From Ypsolopha sequella (lineage: Eukaryota; Arthropoda; Insecta; Lepidoptera; Ypsolophidae), in NCBI GenBank assembly GCA_934047225.1, contig OW203986.1, positions 26,663,221 through 26,727,220 of the forward strand: DNA of 64,000 nt. Reading direction: 5' to 3'. A program made the position numbers and the translations under genes. The notes under the pieces were generated by a model. The model did not search any database. It was not told where the DNA came from and saw only the letters and a program-made list of their open reading frames with translations. Positions 54,696 to 64,000 of the stretch are shown here, one piece after another; the stretch's first letter is position 1, and every line of letters starts with the position of its first letter.

Positions 54696-57600
54696 CTGGA
54701 ATAGAGAAATAGAACAATATATCCACATTCCAGATCGTGGCTCAGATCCATCCTATAGATTAAACATCAATTTTAATGTCTATAACTAGGAACATATTTT
54801 TTTGGTAGGGTTGGTTATATTATAATTTCGAGTGGATACTACCTAACGATTTAGTCTCTAGCGTCAGTGATTGATTTTATTTTAAATGTCGGTAAGAACC
54901 ATTACTGAAATATGACCCTTGTGACACTTACCATAAGCGTTAGCCCAGTTGGCACAGAGGATGCAAATGACGCTGAAGCCAAGCCAGCCCGAGAAGCCAC
55001 CATGTAGACCGGCAACACCGAAGATCAGCGACGCGAACAGGACAGGCTCTATCACTGCCCGAGGAATCTAAAATATGCGGAGTAAGCTCTTATGTATAAA
55101 GAAACGAAGATGAATGAGACAGGTTAGTAAATGCCGAAAATGTTTCATCACAAATAGTGCATTATTTGTGCCATACATGAATAATTTATCAGCACTAAGT
55201 AAGTGGTTTTAAAGTAATAAAATACCGTAATTAGCATCTTATCTAAGAATTTGTTTAATAGCCAATTACATTATGTTATACATAATGATGTATGAATGAC
55301 TCAATATATTGTGGCGACAAAGATTCTACTCATTCCAGACATTTCGGTAACATTTGATGATAAAGAACACACCGTAGCTTAATAAACTATAAATGAGTTT
55401 CTTGTGGCAAGGGATGATAAAGGAGCAATTTAGGATATTGTGCCAGTATTTATATGAAGGTTAAACGTCAATAGCTCAGCGCAAAGTGCATAACTTAACT
55501 TTGTTTTTCCTGATTAGAAAAACAAAATTGAAAAGCATTTTTATCTGTGCCATTTAACGCCAATAGTTTAGTATCAGTGAGGTATATAAAGAAAGAGTTT
55601 GAAAATGTATACACAATTAGTCATGATCTTCTCAAAACCAACTTTAAATGCTTTTAACTTTGTTTGGGCCAGATCATGACTAATTTATGCATTAAATTTC
55701 AAACTCTTACTTTATAAACCTCACTAATAATGAACTATTGGCGGCAACTGCTACATACCAAAATGTTTTTCAATTTTTAACATCCAAACAAGAAATACAA
55801 TGTTAAGTTATGCATTTTGTGCTAAACGACTGACTTAATACAGAACAAAAATGAAATAAAAAGACAACTTAACATTATATCATTGCAGTATAGAAACGCA
55901 GAAAGAAAAGTAAATCTGGATGTGAGGAGCTCTGAACCGGGAATCAAACCCGGGACCTCTCGCTTGCCGGGCGATTGCTCTTTCTGCGTTTCTATACTGC
56001 AATGATATAATGTTAATTTATATCTCCTTGCGATGGATAAATCGCCAAGTGTTCAAACATAGAAATTTATTTCTGTCATAGTTTCAAAAAGACAACTTAC
56101 CCAAAAGATCATCTTCGAAAGATAATAAGGTCCAGGCGAGTACAACCCACTTGCTGTCTCTCGCAGAAGTACCGGCATCTCACTCGGAAATGTGATGAAG
56201 ACGGCATATATAAAGAGGAAGATGTCTTCGGTGATGGTGAGGTACAACAGACCCTGGACGTTTTGAATGTCACGCTGGTCCATCTCTTTGAAGAAACCGT
56301 AGTAGGGAATTGAGATTATTAGACCTACGAACTGTTGGATCAAAAGATTAATACAATAGGATGCGATTCTTGTAAAAAAAATTGCAGGTTTTAAGGAACG
56401 AAAGGAATAAATCATCAGGCAATAACAGAATCATGGAAATACGAAATAGAAAAAAATATCATTTGGGAATGTAATTAAATACTAATAATATTTAATATAA
56501 GAACTAAATTTATGCAACATAACCAGTTTTTACAAGCAATTACAACAAATGAATAATGCAATTACATGTAGTGTTTTCAAAACCACTAAAATTTATCAAA
56601 TGAGTAATGGCGTGATGAATTATTTGATACATTAAGATGATTATAAGATATAAAGGTAATTTTAGAGGAATATTATTGACCGTACCATAAGTAATAAGAA
56701 TTCTGCTATCCATATTGCCTTGTTATGTTTCACTGATTGTATATTTCTCCACATCAACCAATAAAATTGCACGAAGAAGTTTACTTTGACTCTGCAATAA
56801 AATAAAAAATTAAAATAAGTAGTACTTTCAAAACTTTCAAGCACAATATTAATTTAATTAAACGCTTACTTACAGAGTTAAGTATCGCTCAAAATATTCA
56901 TTCTGAAAAAGAAAACAAACAGAATTAACACAAAGAAAACGACCGTATCCATGATAACTTGTAAAAAGCCAATAACCAATTATGTTACGGTAATATAACC
57001 TCAGATCTTATAATTTGTCTCGCATGACTGATTATGGATTATTGTATTAGTTCAAGCTTTTCGAAGCTCATAATTGTTGGTTGAGTCACGCTTCTTTTTG
57101 TGATGGGCTTGTGTTTAAAAGCTCTTAACTTCAGGTTGACTTGACTTAAAATAATAAATCAAGTTGTCAAAAATACATTAAATCTTTTAATTCCTTAATC
57201 GTCAATTACTTGACTGAAGGAGAATAAGATAAGAAGAAGTTAGTGTTATGTCGTATATCTGTAAATCATTAGTAGAAGAAAGAGAAGAATGGCGGTCATT
57301 CCAACGACAAAAGAGATAATCATCAATATTGAATTCTATCAGGTTTTTTATTTAACAAATTTAAATTATATTATGCTTATTTACGAGTGTTTTCTTGCAA
57401 TTTTATTAACATAATTGCAAAAAACACTCTTAAAATGTTTTCAATCAAGTGCTCGATAGAGATCAATGCTTTAAAACAGACTGGTATTAACGTTTATTTC
57501 CATTCACAATAAATTAAAATTTTTAAATTAATGCTCCAATTGACATTATTGACATCACTTTTCATTAAAACTCCATTTAAGATAATGTTTTACGAGTCGT

Positions 57601-58852
57601 CAACTTTTTATAAAACCATTTCCTTCTTCAAGGAATGGCTCCACATCTAAATCTTAATTTAATGGCTTCGTAGTAAAGGTGTTTGTCTCACGACTGCACA
57701 AGGCCGTCTGGTTTTTTACATAAATGACCACTGGATCCAAAATTTAAAAAACCTTATAACTATTGGTTCCCCGACCTCCATGGGCTAAAATTCCTCGAAG
57801 GCTCTTCCTAGTTTTTAACAATGGTTTCTTTTTAAAGACATTTTAATGGGTGCTTATTTATTTCAAAAATTGCGCGTTTCTCCAAATCAGTAAACTGACT
57901 TGTCAGAAACTTAAGAAGTCAAAAAGAATCCGACTACACGTGACTTTTTATATATAGTAAAATTAACGCTGGAGAAGAGAAACCTCAAGTGATAGATAAA
58001 AAAATTACACCCATATTTATTTATTAGCTTTTGCCCGCAGCTTCCACCGCGTTGATGTAATTTTTGTGTACTCCTATCGAATCTGTCAATATCTTTTTGG
58101 ACCCTTAATTTTATAGAACGTAATTGACCAGACTCTGGTTTGGAGCGATTTAGGTTCTTATGATCACTTATTTGATTCCCAGGTAAAATGTCTATGGCGA
58201 GGCCAAAGGCCAAGCCGCGTTTACAATCAACATTATTTTATGTTCTGTTACATTTGATCTCCAGGTAACAGGCCGAGCTGCATTTCCGAACGAAATCATA
58301 TTTGATTACCAGGTCTTGTCTTCGAAATAAGTAATTTTTTGATAACTGTCTTGATCCACTAGCTAGTATAATATATTTGGCGAGGCCGAAGACTAAGCCG
58401 CGTTTGTTTCCGGACGATACTATTTCTTGCTCTCTGAATTGATAAAGCCAAGCCGCGTTTCCGAACGAACATATTTCTTGGTAACTGATCTGATTCCCTA
58501 GTAAAATATATTTGGCGAGGACGAAGGCAAAATTATCTAACTAGGTTGCGTTTGCGTTTCCAACGCAAAGATATAGGTCTGATATAAGTATTTAACGCTT
58601 GAAATTTTAATTAACGTTATAATAGCGTCATTCCAAGGTCTCACCTGGCTAGAGTCTCCATTGAAGTATTCAATCTCATCAGTAATGTTGCCGACCCTCG
58701 CATCCAGGTCAGCCGCCACGTCAGACCGCTGGAACTCATCGCAGATGCGTCTGATCTTCTCCCGGCTCTCCGTCTCATTGTCCAGCTGCACCCCGAGAAG
58801 AGAGACGAAGTACTCGGCTAAGTTGTAGCCCTTTGGACACTTGTAGTTTAAC
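54307..58852 (-). CDS. Second ABCG half-transporter, brown-like (C-terminal part, six exons)
   Basis: Minus-strand exons: 58852-58645, 56902-56874, 56791-56686, 56331-56101, 55067-54932, 54695-54307; 1099 nt in frame to the stop, about 365 residues. It starts with the YKCPKGYNLAEYFVSLL linker motif that follows the ATP-binding domain; the preceding exons should lie beyond 64000, because 58853-64000 shows no Walker or signature exon. Membrane part: NFFVQFYWLMWRN, DQRDIQNVQGLLYL, RETASGLYSPGPYYLSKMI, IPRAVIEPVLFASL, then PFDLIGTMFSGIYLNLDS and, in the outer loop, PCIRTGTEVI. This loop, the PFDLI...Y.N.D segment and RE..G.YS..YY resemble fly brown. The protein should pair with White to carry pigment precursors into granules. 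Whether it is the brown orthologue or a sister needs a tree. Confidence 0.87.
54932..55067 (-). CDS. ABCG gene 2, exon of 136 nt
   Basis: Acceptor catattttag, donor gtaagt. Reads IPRAVIEPVLFASLIFGVAG to CANWANAYG. Same length, phases and first residues as exon 10 of gene 1. Confidence 0.92.
55068..55857. other. Intron of ABCG gene 2 with a loose inverted repeat
   Basis: gaaagagtttgaaaatgtat ... gtcatgatct faces agatcatgac ... tttcaaactcttactt (about 55589-55715), and the arms extend outward (caatagtttagta / aatgaactattgg; ttaactttg...). A decayed foldback element of roughly 55480-55825 is likely. Confidence 0.6.
55858..56099 (-). mobile_element. tRNA-derived SINE, copy 3, inserted at a splice donor, 14-bp target duplication
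   Basis: AAAAAGACAACTTA stands at 55858-55871 and 56086-56099. The 214-bp unit between matches copy 1 (7666-7865) on the other strand: tatgacagaaataaatttc start, cgcaaggagatat, the cattgcagtatagaaacgca arms, and the attatgttaa end. The right duplication contains the intron's own donor (read on the minus strand as gtaagttgtc). Confidence 0.87.
56101..56331 (-). CDS. ABCG gene 2, exon of 231 nt (transmembrane region)
   Basis: Acceptor cttttgatccaacag, donor gtaagt, phase 0 at both ends. Reads FVGLIISIPYYGF to YYLSKMIFW. Counterpart of exon 9 (225 nt) of gene 1. Upstream bases stay open in frame, so the acceptor is chosen by homology. Confidence 0.85.
56686..56791 (-). CDS. ABCG gene 2, exon of 106 nt
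   Basis: Acceptor tattttattgcag, donor gtacgg. Reads VKVNFFVQFYWLMWRNI to AEFLLLM. Same length and phases as exon 8 of gene 1. Confidence 0.9.
56874..56902 (-). CDS. ABCG gene 2, 29-nt micro-exon
   Basis: Acceptor gttttctttttcag, donor gtaagt. It encodes NEYFERYLT plus two bases. Without it the phase-0 end of the 58645 exon cannot join the phase-2 start of the 106-nt exon; with it the frame is exact. Confidence 0.85.
56903..58189. other. Intron of ABCG gene 2, nothing recognised
   Basis: AT-rich; a short 'ttagcttttgcccgcagctt' remnant of the lepidopteran repeat of 11905 lies at 58023. Confidence 0.45.
58190..58535. repeat. Degenerate tandem repeat (ggcgaggccgaag...aagccgcgtttcc)
   Basis: Four or five imperfect units of roughly 70-110 bp, each with ggcgagg(c/a)c(g/a)aag, aagccgcgttt and ttgatt(c/a)cc(a/t)ggta. 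Confidence 0.65.
58645..58852 (-). CDS. ABCG gene 2, exon after the ATP-binding domain (first exon in window)
   Basis: Acceptor gtttgcatccag, donor gtgaga, phase 2 in and 0 out. Reads LNYKCPKGYNLAEYFVSLL to EYFNGDSSQ. The Cys-Pro-x-x-Tyr-Asn motif aligns with exon 7 of gene 1. Confidence 0.9.
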
Positions 58853-59352
58853 CTGGATGCAAACATAGTGTGTGTGAAATACATTCTCTATCTACTAATC
58901 TGATATTATTTGAGGTATCACTTTCTAGAATATTACGAGAAGCTCGAAAAAATATTGCAGTGTTTCCATTTTTTTTTTGTTTTCGGATGTTGTTTATTTT
59001 GGTTTAATATAAGGTGAAATTTAATCAACCGCCCAAGGTCATATGGGAGACTCGGCTAGTGATCGGGAACAATGTTTAATGACACTTCAGGTGAAATTCG
59101 AAAAAAATATGTTCTGCTCCCGTATTGCCTGTACTAGGGTCCAGTTCGTATGGAAATAAACATTTTTTTTCATGATTTCGGAAAAATAGATCATTGGATG
59201 TTGTTCCTGATGGTGATCGGAATCCGGGAGCGATTTAAGACGCTATTATAAAAAAGAAACTCCCGGGTTCCGAGAAGTCGAGAAATTTCTTACCTCACTA
59301 GGAATTTCCAGGATTTCGGGGAGTTGAATAATTTCTTACTAATAATAATTCC
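58853..59352. other. Intron of ABCG gene 2, nothing recognised
   Basis: No Walker B exon or other coding frame of the gene is found here. Confidence 0.45.
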
Positions 59353-59849
59353 TTAAGGCGTATGACCACGCTAAATAAGCAACTCAATGTGTGTCGGTAC
59401 AAATATCAACGGAAACGACATTGAAATAATGTTCATTTTAGCGTGCCTTGAAAAGTGGCTGTTACGACAACCACTGCGTCTCCGGCTAGCGTAAAATAGG
59501 AGAAAATAATACTTTTCACATGGACGCCATGAACGGAAAAAAAATTTTGGACTTAAATTTTTTAGATCTAAAAATTTCCTATAATTTGGTGAAATAATAA
59601 TTAAAATCGCTTTAGGCGTTTGGAAGGAGTAAGAGAATTCTTGTGTTAATCATGTGAAACTTTCGATGACCTTCGATTTGTTTTTTGACAAAACTTACAA
59701 TAGAAAAACAGTTTATGAAACTTAAAATTTATTTTTGACTGTATAGTGCCTATTATATATTTTTGTGAAAGTTTTTGGAGCACCCGTGTGGGAGGAGTAG
59801 GCCTTCAAAGACAGGTCCGAATTGCAGTTGGCGTATTCATTCGCCTTAA
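59353..59849. mobile_element. piggyBac-like MITE bounded by TTAA, copy 2
   Basis: TTAAGGCGTATGACCACGCT at the left, CATTCGCCTTAA at the right; highly similar to 29941-30435 throughout, in the same orientation. Confidence 0.78.
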
Positions 59850-60290
59850 TAATTTGAGTTTAAGAAATGTCTCGAAATCGGGTTATTTGTTTTAGAAATA
59901 CATTCAATGTTATGTTTCAGTGCATTTTAGAATTGAAAGCACAGAGTACCTAATATACTGGGAACAGAGAATCGATCCCATAATACCATAATACGGGGCC
60001 CTTTCCAAACTAGTTACCCAAAAAATCCGTATATATGTAAATGGATAATATTTTAATGGAAACAGGATGAGACTTCTTGCTGTGCTGCATAAAACATAAA
60101 TTTTTAAAGTTTGTAAGATATTGGTTACGTGCGATTTTTACTATTTATAATGTTTATAAAATAATTCGTATTATAAAGAAAATATATTCATAAAAATTCA
60201 TAAAGCAAAGAAAATTATAATACTGGTACATTAAAGTCTGCGAATGCGTTTTATTACCTTGTTGTTATTGTATTATAAATATCCTATTTA

Positions 60291-61247
60291 TAACCGACTT
60301 CAAAAAAGGAGGTTAACTAACACCAAAAAAGGAGGAAGTTTTTTTTTCGACTGTTTTTATTTTTGGGATCTTACTCCTTCATTTCTGAACCGATTTGAAT
60401 GATTCTTTTTTTGTTTGGAAGTTGAAAGAGTGTGATTTCAGATAGATCTCGTTTTGAGATCGTCCATGATCTGATCAAGGTCTTCAGAGATAGGCAGTGG
60501 AACTCCTCAGAAAATGACAGCATACCGCTCGAGATTGAGGCAATCGCTTTGTATCAAGATGTTGATTGCAGGGTATGACTTGGAAATTGTCATTCCTCCA
60601 CCTGACCTTCGATCCCGCACTCAGTACTATAGAACTCCTAAACGGATGACAGCATAACTCGAGATTGCGGAAATCACTGTGTTAGGGTGCTGATTGCAGG
60701 CTTAAAAATTATCACAGTTGCCACCTGACTTTCGACCCTGGCTTCATTACGATAGAACTCAACAATGGGTGGTATTCCTGCTAATCTGCATTTAGATTGC
60801 GATTGCGGCAATCAGTTTGTGTTAGGGTGCTGATTACAGGGCATTACTTACTCGACCTTCGTTTTATTTCGACAGCGCGTTTATATGAAATACTCATATT
60901 TCACAATTTAACTCGTTAACACTAAAAATGTGATATAAATGAACTTTTAACAAAAAAATAGTAACCGAATTCAAATCGTAACTGAAGTCATTCACTAAAA
61001 GGTTTAAAATAATTATATACTGACCTATGGTACCGTAATAACACTTTTGTTGACTTCTTTCTTCCTGAAATATAACTTATCTAGAAGTCGGCATCTTCCC
61101 TACGATATCAAAACGAATATGTGGGTGCCGACTTCTAGAGAACATATGTTTCAAGAAGAAAGAAGTCAACAAAAGTGTTATTTCGGCATCATCGGTCAGT
61201 CATAAACTTTTTAGTGAATGACTGCAGTTACGTTTGAAGTCGGTTAC
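60291..61247. mobile_element. TIR element (TAACCGACTTCAAA ends) with an internal hairpin
   Basis: Ends taaccgacttcaaa and tttgaagtcggtta. Inside, acacttttgttgacttcttt / aaagaagtcaacaaaagtgt and tctagaagtcgg / ccgacttctaga form a long hairpin (about 60975-61232). Direct degenerate repeats (gggtgctgattgcagg) occur at 60560-60840. Confidence 0.75.
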
Positions 61248-61809
61248 TATTTTTTCGATAAAAGTTAATTTATGTGAAGACCAAGTCTTATCGAAAAGGT
61301 TACGAATCTGGATGGCTATTCTGGCACGTGCGGAAAATTGCTCAGGCAAATTTCGGGTGACTTTAGAAGGGATTTATCTTATGGGTTCGCGTCACCGACA
61401 TACTATATGACGTGTTGCGCTGCGCTTGAGTTTTCACTGACTGCCTATGTGTTTTTTTAATTGAAATTTTTTATATTTTTTATATTAAAGAAACAATATA
61501 CAAATTAACATGTCACGAAAAAAAATATTTTAATTGCATGTCGAGTTGTTTTAGCCATTTGACGGCATTTTTATACTCGTATGAAGCGTTTCTTACATTC
61601 CATATTTTTTTTTATTTGATGAGATTTCGTCACTCCTCTTTACATTGCATGGCATTTATCCCATTGTACACAAAAGTCGAACGACTGATATTGCGAGTAA
61701 AAAATAATGCCAGAATAGCCATCTTATTATGCAACTAATGTTTATTATAACCGACTGCCCATAGATATAATATAACGACTGCCCGACCGGTATAGGAGGG
61801 AGGGACAAA

Positions 61810-62092
61810 AAACCGGCCAAGTGCGATCGGGCCTCAGTCAATTATAGGGTTCCGTAGATGACCCATTAACTTTTTTTTTGTTTGTTTGTTTTAATCACAG
61901 CTTACACACATATATCATGAATCGGCGTTTTCAGTATTTGTTTTTTAAATACAGTATATTATGGTACATTAAGTATAAATTCCGAATTCCCAATTAGTAT
62001 ACTTTTTGACATAGACCCAGTAACAAAAATGTTTTTTAAGACTGACAATTTTGACGGTCGCCCGTTACTTTATTTTTGATGATAAAAAATTA
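61810..62092. mobile_element. GGTTCCG/CTTGGCCGG repeat, partial
   Basis: Starts aaaccggccaagtgcgatcg, then agggttccgtagatgac, then text shared with 19980-20120 (tcatgaatcggcgttttcag / tcataaatcggcgttttcag). The far end is missing. Confidence 0.7.
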
Positions 62093-62097
62093 ATAAA

Positions 62098-62822
62098 ACC
62101 AGCCAAGTGCGAGTCAGAATCGCGTACCTAGGGTTCCGTATCGTGGATGACGAATTAAATTTTGTCATTTTTTTTTCGTGAATTTCTTTACCTCTATATT
62201 TTTCCTGTAATTTTTACATAAACACATATTACATATCATATTTATCATATTTTTCGGTCTACCAGTTTTGGAGATAAGGGGAGGCACACATTTTTTTGTG
62301 GTTTTTTGAGGATTTCTCGAAATAAAAACAACTAAATATAACCAAACCGTATATTTTTATAATCAGCTCTTTAATATCTGTAACTGGCCAGCTATGATCT
62401 ATAATCGACATTTTTTTCATATTTTTCGGTCATTCAGTTTCATAGATAAGGGGGGGACATACATATTTTTGAGGTATTTTCGAGATTTCTCGAAACCAGT
62501 GCCAGTAAATATAGTAAAAGTGTTAATTTTTACAGTAAACTTTTTAATATCTACAATTTGATACCCATATTGTGTTTTTAGGATAATATTTTTTCTCACT
62601 TTTGTTTTAGAAATATTTTGAACTATTTAAAATTTTTCATATGTTTTTTACACCTTGATATGTGGGAAAATTAATGGTATTTTTGTGCCAAATTTCATGT
62701 CTTTATCTTTAACGGTGCTAAAGTTATGAAGCTGTGACAACATACGGACGAACGGACGGATAACGGAGTCTCACCATAAAGGTTCCTTCCTTTTGTACCT
62801 TTTAGGTACTACGGAATCCTAA
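62098..62822. mobile_element. GGTTCCG repeat, long subfamily, full copy
   Basis: Starts accagccaagtgcgagtcag and ends aggtactacggaatcctaaa. Internal tatttttcggt(c/t)... accagtttt / cagtttc(a)tagataaggg occurs twice, showing a duplication within the element. Confidence 0.75.
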
Positions 62823-62934
62823 AAAAATATATTTGTTCTCAATGGGCTCTAGACAATGACAAGACATGACAGGGTAAAACAACTCGACATCCAATGGATG
62901 CGTTCTGTAGTAAAATATTATTATATTTTTTATA

Positions 62935-63300
62935 TCCATCCATCCATCCATCAGCCTAGTTCGTCCACTGCTGGACATAAGCCTTTCCAGGACTTTGCCA
63001 CTCCCGGCGGTCATCCTGGAAGAATTGCCCATACTCACACACGCTGGGCAGGCGGGTTCGTGAGCGCGGTGCCGGAACCCTCGCACCAGTGACGGCGCTG
63101 CCCGTCACCAGTCTGTTCCATATAAGGCCCGGCTATTAGGGATGGATAAACCGCCATCCATCGGTCCCAGGCATGGTCGGCCTCCTGGTTTTTTGCCTGT
63201 GAGCTGTCCTCTTACTCTCTCCCGAATTACTTCGAGAAAATCTCCAAGTAAAATGGTGGTACCTCCACAGTCGAGCCAGGCATCAGCTCTATGATAAACT
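62935..63300 (-). mobile_element. LINE-derived repeat, copy 2
   Basis: Shares atccatccatccatcagcct, cactgctggacat, the gcgcggtgccggaaccctcg block and agtcgagcc(c/a)ggcatcagct with 27715-28073. This copy has no hAT insertion and so shows the undisturbed order. Confidence 0.75.
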
Positions 63301-63399
63301 GTTTGAATTTTTGAAAAATTCCTATTGTTACCAAAATAAGCGATAAATTTTAGTATGAAATCGTGTCCAATGACGTCACGATACCGTTAAGTTCATCAT

Positions 63400-63950
63400 T
63401 TTTAGGCTTCCGTACCTAAAAGGTACAAAAGGAACCTTATGGTGAGACTCCGTTGTCCGTGCGTCCGTATGTCACAGCCTCACAACTTTAGCACCGTTAA
63501 AGATAAATACATGAAATTTGACACAAAAATAGCATTAATATGCCCACATATTAAGGTGTAAAAAAATATATAAAAAATTTGAAATTGTTCAAAATATTTC
63601 CAAAACAAAAGTTCGAAAAATAAAAAATATTAGCCTAAAAATACAATACGGGTAACAAATTATAGGTATTAAAAAGTTGATTCTAAAAATATATACTTTT
63701 AATATATTTACTGACACTGGTTTCGAGAAATCTTTAAAAAACCCCAAAAATATGTATGTCCCCCCTTATCTCCGAAACTGGTAAACCGAAAAATATGAAA
63801 AAAATCATGATTTATGTTTACGTAAAGATTACAGGAAAAATAAAGCGGTTGAGAAATTCACGAAAAAAAAATTACAAAATTAAATTTATCATCCACAATA
63901 CGGAACCCTAGGTATGCGAGTCTGACTCGCACTTGGCCGAATTTTTGTAT
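63400..63950. mobile_element. GGTTCCG repeat, long subfamily, opposite orientation to 62098-62822
   Basis: Starts taggcttccgtacctaaaag and ends gcgagtctgactcgcacttg + gcc. It mirrors 62098-62822 across the LINE-derived block. Confidence 0.78.
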
Positions 63951-64000
63951 ATTGTCTTTATTGCCATACGAATAAATAAATAATAGGTCTTTATATATGA

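Noticed and set aside
56686..58852. Direct splice of the 58645 donor to the 56791 acceptor in ABCG gene 2
   Set aside because: The phases do not match and the frame would break; the 29-nt exon at 56874-56902 resolves it.

Overview
The window looks like nuclear DNA of an insect, most probably a moth or butterfly. It is AT-rich, its genes have many introns with gt/ag borders, and it is packed with short inverted-repeat elements and the 'GGTTCCGTACC ... CTTGGCCGG' type of interspersed repeat that I know from Lepidoptera. Nothing bacterial is present. I worked the gene models out by hand from splice sites, reading phase and protein homology; no alignment or search was run.

Layout. (1) 1811-1936 (+): last coding exon of a Rab GTPase that resembles Rab32 (lightoid in flies), with poly(A) signals just downstream. 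(2) 5615-53979 (+): a complete ABCG half-transporter of the white/scarlet/brown/ok pigment and urate group, 12 exons, 601 codons, spread over 48 kb. (3) 54307-58852 (-): the C-terminal part (six exons, about 365 residues) of a second ABCG half-transporter, brown-like, tail to tail with the first. Its ATP-binding exons lie beyond the right edge. The two ABCG genes share exon phases and even identical exon lengths (106 and 136 nt), so they are paralogues. Rab32 and this ABCG group both act in lysosome-related pigment granules in insects, so the neighbourhood may be a pigment or urate granule cluster; that part is inference.

The last intron of the first ABCG gene (31277-53797, 22.5 kb, absent from the paralogue) holds the most striking object: an apparently complete 13.7-kb CACTA/EnSpm-like DNA transposon at 36296-49999. 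It has CACTGGGAAAAA terminal inverted repeats, a TA duplication, and long subterminal arrays built on an ACACGGCT motif at both ends. It carries two intact minus-strand genes: a C2H2 zinc-finger transposase (863 aa) and an eight-exon companion protein (635 aa) that seems related to SAMD3-like proteins. The companion would be the functional counterpart of plant TnpA.

The other introns and flanks are filled with small mobile elements: hAT-like, piggyBac-like (TTAA) and mariner-like (TA) foldback elements, a tRNA-derived snapback SINE in three copies, LINE fragments, a perfect 13 x 20-bp minisatellite, and a head-to-head pair of identical-length 481-bp hAT-like elements that form a 1.2-kb hairpin. 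One intron of the first ABCG gene also carries a decayed partial copy of its own exon 9.
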